Assembly: GCF_003609635.1 (NCBI RefSeq)
Contig: NZ_MCIA01000031.1
Location: forward strand, 62,001 to 126,000
DNA: 64,000 nucleotides
Direction: 5' to 3'
DNA from: Lacrimispora algidixylanolytica
GTDB taxonomy: Bacteria; Bacillota; Clostridia; Lachnospirales; Lachnospiraceae
Positions 45,538 through 54,852 of the stretch are shown piece by piece. The position numbers and the translations under genes were made by a program. Each line of letters begins with the position of its first letter. Position 1 is the stretch's first letter. The notes under the pieces were generated by a model, which saw nothing but the letters and a program-made list of their open reading frames with translations, ran no database searches and was not told the origin of the DNA.

Positions 45538-46839
45538 TTACTTTTTAATAATTCCATCAATTTTACTCTGTGCCTCTTCTGCTGCCTGCTGCGGGGTACT
45601 GGTTTCTGTAATCACTTGATTGAATGCCAGAGAAATGGCATCTGAAATCTCAGGCCAGCTTGGGTGAGGACCTCTTGGCTTCGCATACTTCATCTGTTCA
45701 GCAAATTTCTTCATTACAAGATCATCTGAAAATTGAGCATCAGCTACATCCCTTCTTGCTGCAATATAACCGAAACCGTCAATGTAGCTCTTTACCTCAT
45801 CTTTACTTGTTACGAATTTAACAAACTCCAACGATGCATCAATATTCTTATTTTCAATGATTGCAAAATTCTCCCCACCAAGGACAGAGGCAAACTGATT
45901 ATCCTTAGGAATTAAGGCAACATTCCACTTTAAGTTAGGAGCCTGCTGACGTATGGTAGGAACCTGCCATGGTCCATTTATCATCATGGCCACATTTCCC
46001 GAAATGAACTGATTCATCACATCTCCCTGTGTCCAGTTGATGACTTCTTTGCTCATGCACCCTTCCTTTACTAAGTCCCCCACAAAGGATAGTGCTTTGA
46101 TTCCATTCTCATTGTTGATGGCAAGAGAGTCATCACCTGTTGACCATAGCCAAGGCATGAAATTAAAAGTTCCTTCTTCGTTTTGAACGCCTGAGAATGC
46201 GAAACCGCTTACATTTTCCTTTGTCAGTGCTTTTGCCGTTGTCTTTAATTCATCCCATGTTTCTGGAACCTTCTGTCCTGCCTCTTTTAACATATCCTCG
46301 TTATAATAAAGGGATAGACAGTTGCTTCCAAATGGAACTCCAAAGAGTTTTCCTTCCAGTGTGCAGGAAGCAATCGGTCCATCATAATATTGACTGACAT
46401 CCACTTTCCCCGTCAGATCTGCAAAGATTCCCATAGATGCATAAGATGCATGATCCGGACCGTCTATGATAACGATATCCGGAAGCTCAGCTGCCGATGC
46501 TCCTATGGACAACTGCTTTTTAAAATCGGCAAAAGGAACGTACTTTGCTTCCACGGTAAGCTGATCCTGGGATTCATTAAACTTATTAATTTCCTGCCCA
46601 AGTATCTCCTGATGCTTTACAGTTTCCCAGTAATACCAAAGTGTGACCGCTTTTTTCTCTCCCTTAGACGAAGCTACTGCCTCTTTTGTTGTGCTGGCTA
46701 CCTGCCCTGTTGTATCACCAGTCCCCTTATTCTCAGTTTTCTGGCTTCCAGTGGAAGAACTCCCGCTGCTGCTACATCCTGTCAATGAAACTGCCCCCAA
46801 TGCCATTGCTAGAAAAAACGAAATAACCTTTTTTTTCAT
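45538..46839 (-). CDS. ABC transporter sugar-binding lipoprotein (MalE-like)
   Basis: The 433-residue binding protein has a lipoprotein signal, lipobox SLTGC and lipidated Cys22, a Ser/Thr-rich linker, and a cluster-B fold with KKAVTLWYYW and GNVAMMINGPWQVP. It is first in an operon with two permeases and a GH31 enzyme. The start follows AAAGGAGGATATGTTCT. The two-component system upstream is its likely regulator. Confidence 0.92.
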   Translation of the reverse strand: MKKKVISFFLAMALGAVSLTGCSSSGSSSTGSQKTENKGTGDTTGQVASTTKEAVASSKGEKKAVTLWYYWETVKHQEILGQEINKFNESQDQLTVEAKYVPFADFKKQLSIGASAAELPDIVIIDGPDHASYASMGIFADLTGKVDVSQYYDGPIASCTLEGKLFGVPFGSNCLSLYYNEDMLKEAGQKVPETWDELKTTAKALTKENVSGFAFSGVQNEEGTFNFMPWLWSTGDDSLAINNENGIKALSFVGDLVKEGCMSKEVINWTQGDVMNQFISGNVAMMINGPWQVPTIRQQAPNLKWNVALIPKDNQFASVLGGENFAIIENKNIDASLEFVKFVTSKDEVKSYIDGFGYIAARRDVADAQFSDDLVMKKFAEQMKYAKPRGPHPSWPEISDAISLAFNQVITETSTPQQAAEEAQSKIDGIIKK

Positions 46840-46946
46840 AGAACATATCCTCCTTTTCTTTATATACTTATTTTAACGCTTCGAGGACTCCTATCACACT
46901 CCAAAAAACAAAAAAAGGGGGTAAATATCTAAGATTATATCATACT

Positions 46947-48491
46947 CTATTTATGATTCTTCCGGTAATCGACTGGCTGATCTCCTGTCACACGTTTAAA
47001 CACCTTTGCAAAATACTTTGGATCGTTATATCCCACCTGACTTGCTACCTCATAACTCTTTAATCGGGTGCCTATGAGTAATTCCTTTGCCTTAAGTATC
47101 CTGTAATCTCTTAAATAAATACTATAAGTCATTCCCGTCTCCTTATGAAACTGACTCCCTAAATATTCCGGTGTCCTCTGGAGCTTATCAGCAATCTCAT
47201 CTAACGTAATGCCCTGATTATAAAATTCATGAATCAAGCTTTTCACCCGCTGTGTAATTAAGCTCTGATTTTTCATATCACCTCCATGAAGACGGGTTAT
47301 GAGATCCATAAAACATTCCATAAAACACTCCAACTCCTGGTACGTGACTGCTGACATGACTTGCTCCAAAAGCTTTTGCTGTTCAATATTACAAAATGTT
47401 TCATAATCTATTTCCTTGATCACATTGATGATAGACCATAGAAAACGGATAAATGACTCCTTCACTTCTCTTGGTGAATACACTGCGCCCGACTTAAAAT
47501 ATAGGATAAAATCAAGCATTATCTTATGCACCAAGCCAGAATCCATGGTGCATAATGCCTCTCTCATGGATGTTTCAATATAAATTGGATAGGACAGCAA
47601 AACGGTCTGGATCTGCTTGATTTTCGGATAAGATACCATTATTTCGCTACCAAGAACAAGATTCCAATCCATATGCTTTTGCAGCATTAATAAATTCTCT
47701 TTTATATTCAAAACCCCGGTCACTTCAATCCAGCCAAAGCAGGCATGAAAGGAATGAAGCTGTTCCAGACCGGCAACCACGCGATTTTGGAACCAGCGTT
47801 CTATCTGACTGAAATTCTCACACCCATACAATATAAGGAGTAGGGAACTGCTTTGAGGCAAAGCCAAGATAACATATGTTTGAAACCCCTTTTCCAAAAG
47901 AGCAGCAACAAGTCCACGTTCCATCCTTTTATGATTGCTTTCATACAATTCCCCAAGATAAACTGGAATCAATATGAATTTTTTATCGGGGTCAATCTGG
48001 TACTGATATTGTAAAAATGAACACAGTTCTTCACTTACCTCTAATCCGCTATAAAGGATTCCATAAAATATATTTTCCAAAGATTTTAACTCTATCAAAC
48101 TGTCCTTTTCTTTTTTTCTCTCCTGTATCAGCCTTTCCGCATTTTTTAATGCCTTAGTTACTTCATTAACGGAGATGGGCTTTAACAAATACTCGCATAC
48201 CCCCAGTTTTATAGCCTCCTGGGCATAAGCAAAGTCTGAATAAGCACTTAATAAAATAACCTTTATTTGATTATTTTCATTACGCAGGATTTTTATCATA
48301 TCAAGTCCATCAAGATCTGGCATACGGATATCGGTTATTATGACCTGCGGTTTTTTCTCTCTTATTAAGCGAATACCTTCCAGACCATTTTCTGCTTCCC
48401 CAACCACCTGATACGTGGGATCTATCTTTCCAATAAGCTTTGTCAGCCCCTCCCTGATCCTGATCTCATCTTCAATAACTATAATCTCCAT
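46947..48491 (-). CDS. response regulator with AraC-type DNA-binding domain (YesN-like)
   Basis: The 514-residue protein has an N-terminal receiver domain with the phosphoacceptor Asp54 in IITDIRMPDL, a middle region of about 280 residues, and a C-terminal AraC HTH pair (ITLDEIADKLQRTPEYLGSQFHKETGMTYSIYLRDYRI, VASQVGYNDPKYFAKVFKRVTGDQPVDYRK). It lies 6 bases behind the sensor kinase and upstream of the MalEFG-like operon, which it probably activates. No terminator separates it from that operon. Confidence 0.94.
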   Translation of the reverse strand: MEIIVIEDEIRIREGLTKLIGKIDPTYQVVGEAENGLEGIRLIREKKPQVIITDIRMPDLDGLDMIKILRNENNQIKVILLSAYSDFAYAQEAIKLGVCEYLLKPISVNEVTKALKNAERLIQERKKEKDSLIELKSLENIFYGILYSGLEVSEELCSFLQYQYQIDPDKKFILIPVYLGELYESNHKRMERGLVAALLEKGFQTYVILALPQSSSLLLILYGCENFSQIERWFQNRVVAGLEQLHSFHACFGWIEVTGVLNIKENLLMLQKHMDWNLVLGSEIMVSYPKIKQIQTVLLSYPIYIETSMREALCTMDSGLVHKIMLDFILYFKSGAVYSPREVKESFIRFLWSIINVIKEIDYETFCNIEQQKLLEQVMSAVTYQELECFMECFMDLITRLHGGDMKNQSLITQRVKSLIHEFYNQGITLDEIADKLQRTPEYLGSQFHKETGMTYSIYLRDYRILKAKELLIGTRLKSYEVASQVGYNDPKYFAKVFKRVTGDQPVDYRKNHK

Positions 48492-48497
48492 GCATCT

Positions 48498-50309
48498 TCA
48501 CCCCATAGATTCTTCTTTTGGTATCATAATAGTAATTTTCGTCCCCGCCTTCAGTTCACTTTCCACCCAAAAGGAGCAGGCTGTCCCATAATACATCTTC
48601 AGCCTTTCTACTGCGTTTTTAATCCCAATATGGCTTTTATCTGCCTCTTCCATGACTTTCCCCCGATTAAGCTCTTTTGCAAGCCCCTCAGGCATTCCTT
48701 TCCCATTATCCACTATGACAATCTTTATCTTATCTTCCTCGGAACTGATGTTAATATCCAGTATATTTTTCTGTCTGACACCTTCAAACCCATGAAGAAG
48801 CGCGTTCTCCACAAATGGTTGAAACAGGAGTTTATGTATAGGCGTGTGCAAAAGGTCCGGATCTGCGTGTATATTGCACTCAAAGGCATTCTTCATCCGG
48901 GTCTGCTGCAAGAATACGTACTGCTTTAACCATTCCATTTCTCTGGACAACTCCACCGTTGAATTGCTTTTTTCAATACTGTAACGCAAAATATGTGCCA
49001 GCGAATTAATGGTATTGCTTATCTCATACTGATTGTTGTCGATAGCCATCCAGTTTATGGTATCCAACGTATTATACAGAAAATGAGGATTTATCTGTGC
49101 TTCAAGTGCAGCGATTTCCGCATTTCGCTGTTTTATGTTTGCCTCCTTCTCTTTTTCCATGGATTCCTTTAACCACTGAATCATATGGTTAAACTGATCC
49201 GCTATGGCCGTTACCTCCAAAGGCATGCGATTGTCTGTTTCAACTTGGACAGATAGTTTTCCCTGTTCTACCACCTTCATGGCCTTTACTACCTTACCAA
49301 TTGATTTTGTCAAATGATTCGTTATAACAAGAGCAAGTATTACTAAAGCCAGAAACGAAACTGCGGCAGTCATAAGCGCGGTTTTCTGCTGACTTTTTAT
49401 ACTGGCGATGACACTGCTGTGATCCGAAACGGTAACAAATGTCCAGCCCAATTCTTCATCGTATAACGTATGGGTTGATACATACTTACCTGGCAGTACC
49501 TTTGTGTCTTTAATCAGCTTTTCATAGGTATCTGTTTGACGTTTTGGTGATTGATCCAGATCCACTACCTTCTTACCGAGTAAAGAAGGCTCCGGGAAAG
49601 AGACCAGCCTTCCCTGTTTATCAATAATAAAAATCACACAGTTGGGAATACCATTTTTAATCATTTCCTGATTACAAGTTGCGTCTAAGAGCTGTTCGTC
49701 AATGCTAAATATCAACACTGCTTCTTTCTGATTTATATTTCTGTAATCAACAATCCTGTGCGTTAAGTGAAACAGGTAGCGGTCTTTTCCACCCATTGCA
49801 GTTGCGTACTGAGAGGTCAGAATTCCTGTCCTTTGTTCTTTTGAAACCTTACTGTAAATCTCCTCACCGGAAAGTTCGAAATTATCCAGCCAGGAAGTCT
49901 TGGTGGAAGTAGCAGTTATCATGTCATAGCATATTACTTCTCCTTTTTTTGTGATCACCGTTATGGATTCAACATAAGGCTTCACATATGCATATCCTCG
50001 TAATAGCCTGCTCAATTGATTCTTGCTCACTGCAAAGTTGTCATTGTTATCAATTCTCACAGTCAATTCAGCCGCTGATTCACTGGTATAGATCTGATAA
50101 GCCAGATCTTCGTAAGAGGCAATTACAGTTTTAATACTCTGGGCTGTCTGAGATAAATTAATCCTTGTTAATTCGTCCATATTCTTTTCAACTATTTTTG
50201 CAGTATTTCGATAAGCTGAAACACTGATAAAAGCAATTGGCACAATGGAAATTAATATAAAGGCCATTATCAGGCGGAAAGCAAAACTTTTTCTATGTAA
50301 CGTTATCAT
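48498..50309 (-). CDS. sensor histidine kinase (YesM-like)
   Basis: The 603-residue kinase has membrane segments near 10-32 and 310-332 that flank an extracytoplasmic dCache-like sensor. A HAMP domain (about 333-385), a His-kinase box INPHFLYNTLDTINW with His409, and an HATPase domain with VIVDNGKGMPEGL follow. The type senses extracellular sugar or envelope signals and phosphorylates the adjacent YesN-like regulator. A terminator-like hairpin lies in its leader, about 34 bases upstream of the start. Confidence 0.94.
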   Translation of the reverse strand: MITLHRKSFAFRLIMAFILISIVPIAFISVSAYRNTAKIVEKNMDELTRINLSQTAQSIKTVIASYEDLAYQIYTSESAAELTVRIDNNDNFAVSKNQLSRLLRGYAYVKPYVESITVITKKGEVICYDMITATSTKTSWLDNFELSGEEIYSKVSKEQRTGILTSQYATAMGGKDRYLFHLTHRIVDYRNINQKEAVLIFSIDEQLLDATCNQEMIKNGIPNCVIFIIDKQGRLVSFPEPSLLGKKVVDLDQSPKRQTDTYEKLIKDTKVLPGKYVSTHTLYDEELGWTFVTVSDHSSVIASIKSQQKTALMTAAVSFLALVILALVITNHLTKSIGKVVKAMKVVEQGKLSVQVETDNRMPLEVTAIADQFNHMIQWLKESMEKEKEANIKQRNAEIAALEAQINPHFLYNTLDTINWMAIDNNQYEISNTINSLAHILRYSIEKSNSTVELSREMEWLKQYVFLQQTRMKNAFECNIHADPDLLHTPIHKLLFQPFVENALLHGFEGVRQKNILDINISSEEDKIKIVIVDNGKGMPEGLAKELNRGKVMEEADKSHIGIKNAVERLKMYYGTACSFWVESELKAGTKITIMIPKEESMG

Positions 50310-50329
50310 GACTGATCCTTCTCCTATTC

Positions 50330-50377
50330 ATATAAAAGTCAAAAGACCCCCTATTTCCAAGTAAAATAGAGGGTCTT
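50330..50377 (-). terminator. terminator-like hairpin in the leader of the sensor kinase gene
   Basis: AAGACCC (50343-50349) pairs with GGGTCTT (50371-50377), with inner CTATTT/AAATAG pairing, followed on the minus strand by TTTTGACTTTTA. It ends about 20-30 bases before the kinase start, leaving no room for a promoter between. It is either the terminator of the upstream pseudogene or an attenuator. Confidence 0.65.
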
Positions 50378-50552
50378 GTCCGTCTTTATATTAATCTTTT
50401 GCTGTATACATAGGAATCCTGCCTATGTCTTTCTCATCCAATGTAACATTGAATAGAATTTTTGCTGCCTTAAACTATGATCTTCCTATGTTCCATTCCC
50501 TTTTTAAGATTGCATATTGATAAGAATTTTCGTATTTAGGTGTTCCATCCGG

Positions 50553-50860
50553 TTAATTTGCAAATGAAATAAACTCAAGAAAATGGCCTTCTTTTCTCAT
50601 ACCTAATCTCTCACAAAGCCTATAGGATCCAGGATTGTCATCCGCAACATAGGCATAGATTCTTCTTGCATCTTTCCAAAACAAATGGTTAAGCAATGCA
50701 ACTGCACTTTCATAAGCATAACCCTTTCCACCGTATTTGATGTTAAAGTTCCAGCCTACGGTATAGGTATCTGTTTCTTCCTTAATAGCAAATAGTTAAC
50801 CAATAATAGCATTATTAGATTTGATACATACAGCCATTGATGCAAACTGGTATACAAAAA
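50553..50860 (-). pseudogene. GNAT acetyltransferase pseudogene
   Basis: Minus-strand sequence encodes FASMAVCIKSNNAIIG, then an in-frame TAA at 50796-50798. The same frame continues with KEETDTYTVGWNFNIKYGG, SAVALLNHLFWKDARRIYAYV and NPGSYRLCERLGMRKEGHF to a stop at 50553. This is the C-terminal two-thirds of a RimL-type acetyltransferase broken by a nonsense codon. The N-terminal third is missing or scrambled upstream of about 50860. Confidence 0.75.
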
Positions 50861-51077
50861 AACATTATTGTATTGTAAAACCTCAGTTATATAGTATGTA
50901 CATTTTTTTGCCAAAAGTATTTTCAAGCATGTAATCTTTGTTAATATTTTACAACAAACCGCCTTATGATGCAACTTTTTTTCTATTTCTTCTATATAAT
51001 AAGGAGCTGCTACAATTAGGATATCACCCATTTGCAGCAGCTCAAATAACGTTGAGATAAAACGAACTAATATATAA

Positions 51078-52865
51078 TTATTCCACCATAAAATCCGATA
51101 CCCCGATGTTTTTCAAAGATACCATCGGCTTACACCAGTATGACTTACAACAATTTTCAGCCATCCTTATTTTTAAGATATAATAACCCTCGTAAGGAAC
51201 TGAGAATTCAAAGTTGCCCTCACAGTCAATTGGTACCCAAAACAATAAAGTATCCATATCATCACATCTTTGATATAACTTTACATCCCATTGATGAGAT
51301 TTACCACAACAACAGCCCCATAGACAACCAGAAATGATGCCGCATTTAATTAAGCACTCTTCGCAAACTGGGCAAGCTGGGCATTCCGGACAAGTTGGAC
51401 ATTCCGGACAAGTTGGGCAAGCTGGACATGGTTCCGGTGTAGGACAAACCGGGCAGACTGGACATGGTTCCGGTATCGGGCAGGCCGGACAGACTGGACA
51501 TGGCGCAGGCTTTGGACATGACGGGCAAGGGATTGGCGCAGGGCAAACAATCGGTGCCGGGCAAGTAATGGGCGCGGGACATGTTGGGCAGACTGGACAT
51601 GGCGCAGGCTTTGGGCAAGATGGACAGGGAACCGGTGCCGGACATTCTTTACAGGGCTCTGGTTTCGGACATGAAACTTGCTCTGGGCACTGTATCGGAG
51701 CCGGGCATGGAACTGCCTCCGGACAAGGTTTCGGTGTAGGACATTCCGGACATGGGATGGGTGTAGGGCAAGGTATCTGCTCGGGACATGTTGGAGCAGG
51801 CTGTTCCGGAACTGGAATTTCAGGAGCCGGTGATACAGCCTGACATTTTACCCCTCCAACAAAGGGATAATAATGAAATTCAAAACCGCTGTTTGCATTA
51901 ACAGCAAATGACCCCAAAGCCGCATTACCGCTTACATGGCCTCCGGTAGGATGTGCGTGGAACATAGCCTGTGGTGCTAAGATACTTCCCCAGAAATCAG
52001 AGGATTTTTCCATGTAAATATTTGTCGCATCTTCAAATACATACAAGGTTTGATTGATCTTATTGCTCTCCCCATAAACACCGTATTGCAGGTGAGCATT
52101 TGGACCGGTCTTAAGCCTTACAATTACCGTACTTCCTTGTGGAACTTCTGCTCGCAAGCCCTTGTTAATTAAACCATTTGGACTTACATCTACAAGAAAT
52201 ACGTTCTGAACAGGATCATTGCCTCTTAAAATCCATTCAAAATTATTATCTACCACGGTTCCATTTGGAGTCAAAGCTTCAATACAGCTTTTATAGTATC
52301 CAATGCTTTCTCTGGCATCACTAAAAAACTTCGGTATGTTAGCATTTACCCTGCTTGCAGGTATATATCTTGGAACATCATAACTGGGAACGATATAGTG
52401 ATCGCCTTTGTCAGTGGGGGCCCAATATTGACTGCCTCCATTGGCCTGGTACAACATTTTAAGCTGTGGAATCCCATCAGTCGTACCATCTTTTCCTATT
52501 AAATAGGTACTGCCATTGCCTGCACGGAACCCACCACCAGCAACCACATGGCCGATAACAACCAATGGCTTTGTCATAGATACGTTACCGCCAACTAAAA
52601 AACGTACCAAATCCGGTGAGTAACCGATTTCTTTGAAACGGCTGTCTCTGGCAAATCCAACACTCAAACCCCTTGGACTGTAATAACTTCCCCCGATTGC
52701 TACAGGCCCTTCTATATCTACTATGTTATTGGCGTCGTTAAATACAATAACATTAAACCCGGAGGCAGAACCAAAAGGCTGACCTTCAATATCATACCAG
52801 TTTATATTATCATAAGGTAATCCAGCACTTACTTTAGTTTCATTTGTATAAATGTTATCATCCAT
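51078..52865 (-). CDS. choice-of-anchor-A protein with long Cys-Pro repeat, probable surface/spore-coat protein
   Basis: The protein has about 595 residues. Residues 20-340 form a choice-of-anchor-A type beta domain (GFNVIVFND, VDIEGPVAIGG, LVGGNVSM, WGSILAPQAMFHAHPTGGHVSGN). Residues about 350-505 are a CPxP/CPxC repeat, and a Cys-rich C-terminal globular part (about 510-595) contains CGIISGCLWGCCCGK and SVPYEGYYILKIRM. The ATG at 52865 follows CAGGAGTTCAT. There is no signal peptide, so secretion by Sec is unlikely; a mother-cell-made spore-surface protein cross-linked by disulfides is one possibility. Bacillus-type collagen-like repeats are absent. Function unknown. Confidence 0.8.
   Translation of the reverse strand: MDDNIYTNETKVSAGLPYDNINWYDIEGQPFGSASGFNVIVFNDANNIVDIEGPVAIGGSYYSPRGLSVGFARDSRFKEIGYSPDLVRFLVGGNVSMTKPLVVIGHVVAGGGFRAGNGSTYLIGKDGTTDGIPQLKMLYQANGGSQYWAPTDKGDHYIVPSYDVPRYIPASRVNANIPKFFSDARESIGYYKSCIEALTPNGTVVDNNFEWILRGNDPVQNVFLVDVSPNGLINKGLRAEVPQGSTVIVRLKTGPNAHLQYGVYGESNKINQTLYVFEDATNIYMEKSSDFWGSILAPQAMFHAHPTGGHVSGNAALGSFAVNANSGFEFHYYPFVGGVKCQAVSPAPEIPVPEQPAPTCPEQIPCPTPIPCPECPTPKPCPEAVPCPAPIQCPEQVSCPKPEPCKECPAPVPCPSCPKPAPCPVCPTCPAPITCPAPIVCPAPIPCPSCPKPAPCPVCPACPIPEPCPVCPVCPTPEPCPACPTCPECPTCPECPACPVCEECLIKCGIISGCLWGCCCGKSHQWDVKLYQRCDDMDTLLFWVPIDCEGNFEFSVPYEGYYILKIRMAENCCKSYWCKPMVSLKNIGVSDFMVE
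51355..51800 (-). repeat. in-gene Cys-Pro repeat (CPxP/PCPxC)
   Basis: The coding DNA repeats a roughly 9-12-base unit giving CPTP, PCPEC, PCPVC and CPAP. A longer duplicated block reads PAPIPCPSCPKPAPCPVCP in two versions. The opposite strand reads as a Gly-rich frame, an artefact of the repeat. Confidence 0.9.
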
Positions 52866-53100
52866 ATGAACTCCTGAAAACTGCCTGAACTGCAACTCAT
52901 TTTTATTCTTAGTTCAGTTTATTCTAGTGAAAATGGTTCTGTGCGGTTTTCTATGCAATTGGACTAAATTCTATGATAATTGTTAAAAATTATATTATCT
53001 TTTCCTTTTAAAAACACAAAAATGATGATTAGAACAAACCATTCTTTTTGGCCAATCTTACTAAAATTTATTTTTTCTTGTCCTTACAAAAAGTAAACAA

Positions 53101-54852
53101 TCATTTCTCCAAGCTCCAACCCACAGCTTCCTTTCTTCCTTGTAAAAACTCTTTGTACAAACCATTCTTCTGCATTAAATCTTCATGGCGGCCGTGCTCT
53201 TTCATTTCCCCCATATGAAGTACAAAAATCTGATCTGCGTCTCGAACAGTGGAAAGGCGATGAGCAATCATAATAACCGTTTTTTCTTTTGTCAGTTGGT
53301 AAATGGCATTTTGAAGTTGAAGCTCATTTTCTGGGTCCACACTTGAAGTAGCCTCATCTAAAATAATGATAGGTGCATCTTTTAAAATTGCTCTGGCAAT
53401 GGAAATCCGCTGTTTTTCTCCACCAGATAAGCTGCCTCCTCCTTCTTTCACCAACGTGTCATATCCATCTGGCAACGTGCTGATAAAGTCATGACAGCAT
53501 GCTTTTTTCGCCGCTTCTATCACCTGATCCAGGGAAGCACCTGGCTTACCAAAACGAATGTTATCTAAAATGGTGCCACGAAAGAGATATACCTTTTGAA
53601 ACACAAAACTCATGTTGCGAAGCAGACTATCTGATGTATACTCCCTTACATCTCTTCCACCTAGTAAAACAGCTCCAGAATCAACATCCCAAAAACGTGC
53701 GATCAGATTGCACAACGTACTCTTTCCACCACCAGAAGGTCCAACAAATGCAACGGTGGTCCTCTCCGGAATTTTCAAGCTAATCTCATTTAAAATCCTG
53801 CGGTTACTATAGGAAAAACTGATATCGCGTAATTCAATGTCGAAATGAGATGGTTTTACATCTACCCCGTTCTCATCAAGAACTGGTGCATCTTTCACAG
53901 CCTTAATCCGGTTTAAATCTTCGTCTAGAAGTTCTAGCATGGAAGCTGCACCACCAACGCCCTCTATATAAGAATACATGACAAAGCTAGAGATTAAAAT
54001 AGTCAAAGAACTGGTCAGAGTAAGAGTTCCATCTGTAAAAAAATAGCAGGCTGCCAATAAAATTCCACAGGATGCAAACTTAAAAACAGCAGTATATACT
54101 GCAGTCAATTCTGCAAATACTCGCTCAAAACGTAGATTTTGACGACAGCTTCCTAAGATAGCCTCATCCACAGTCCGATTTGATTTTTGTCCTAAGCCAT
54201 ATGCCTTAACAACAGAAATCCCTTGAATATATTCCAGGATCGCAGTGGACAGAAATGTCTGCACCTTTTGCTTTTGGGGAGCTATTTCCATGCTTTTCTT
54301 CTGAATTAAGGTATTTACCCATATCCCTAGCAAAATGGCTATAAATGATATGCAGCCTATTTTCCAGTGAAACAACGTGATAAATATGGTGACGATTGCC
54401 GCATGAACAACTCCTACGATTATGTTTGTAATTGCCATACCGGCCAGCCCCTGAACTTCATCCATGGTGGTGGTTACCGATGCGGTTATTTCTCCAAGAC
54501 TATTGGAGTTAAAATATCCCATTGGCATCCGCTTTAACCGCTCGCCAATGGTTATTCGCTGATCTGCGCACATGGAAAAAGAGGCAATACTGCTTTCTCT
54601 GTTGCCCATATAATGAAATATAACTTTTCCAGCAAAGCTAACTAGCATAAGAAGAGCCGAAACCCAGATTACTCTTTCGGAAAGTAATTCTCCGGTGTCT
54701 AAGGATTTAATAACGGCAGAAAGACTATATAAGATGGCTCCGATTGGAAGTGCTTCAAACATAGAGTAGAGGATATGAAAACATACAGCCTTACCTATCT
54801 GTTTCTTGTATTGCCCTGCAAATTTGAAAATTTTATTTAATATTGTTAACAT
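53101..54852 (-). CDS. ABC transporter, fused permease/ATPase half (IrtB/YbtQ-like)
   Basis: The 583-residue half-transporter has an ABC-transporter type-1 membrane domain (about 1-310) and an ATPase with Walker A GPSGGGKST, signature LSGGEKQRISIARAIL and Walker B APIIILDEATSSVD. It overlaps the partner half-transporter by 7 bases and should form a heterodimer with it. Pairs of this type behind an AraC regulator are common for siderophore or ferric-chelate uptake, but drug or peptide export is also possible. Direction is not readable. Confidence 0.9.
   Translation of the reverse strand: MLTILNKIFKFAGQYKKQIGKAVCFHILYSMFEALPIGAILYSLSAVIKSLDTGELLSERVIWVSALLMLVSFAGKVIFHYMGNRESSIASFSMCADQRITIGERLKRMPMGYFNSNSLGEITASVTTTMDEVQGLAGMAITNIIVGVVHAAIVTIFITLFHWKIGCISFIAILLGIWVNTLIQKKSMEIAPQKQKVQTFLSTAILEYIQGISVVKAYGLGQKSNRTVDEAILGSCRQNLRFERVFAELTAVYTAVFKFASCGILLAACYFFTDGTLTLTSSLTILISSFVMYSYIEGVGGAASMLELLDEDLNRIKAVKDAPVLDENGVDVKPSHFDIELRDISFSYSNRRILNEISLKIPERTTVAFVGPSGGGKSTLCNLIARFWDVDSGAVLLGGRDVREYTSDSLLRNMSFVFQKVYLFRGTILDNIRFGKPGASLDQVIEAAKKACCHDFISTLPDGYDTLVKEGGGSLSGGEKQRISIARAILKDAPIIILDEATSSVDPENELQLQNAIYQLTKEKTVIMIAHRLSTVRDADQIFVLHMGEMKEHGRHEDLMQKNGLYKEFLQGRKEAVGWSLEK

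Noticed and set aside
50756-51031. A 91-residue minus-strand open frame
   Set aside because: It overlaps the acetyltransferase pseudogene in another frame, has no ribosome site and reads like random AT-rich sequence, though a decayed gene piece cannot be excluded.
51355-51800. Repeat array that might be taken for CRISPR
   Set aside because: The unit is 9-12 bases, a multiple of three, in-frame and coding; there are no unique spacers of normal size.
51334-51843. A 169-residue Gly-Gln-rich frame on the plus strand
   Set aside because: It is the reverse complement of the Cys-Pro repeat; its composition and repeat are an artefact, and the minus-strand gene has better start and family evidence.
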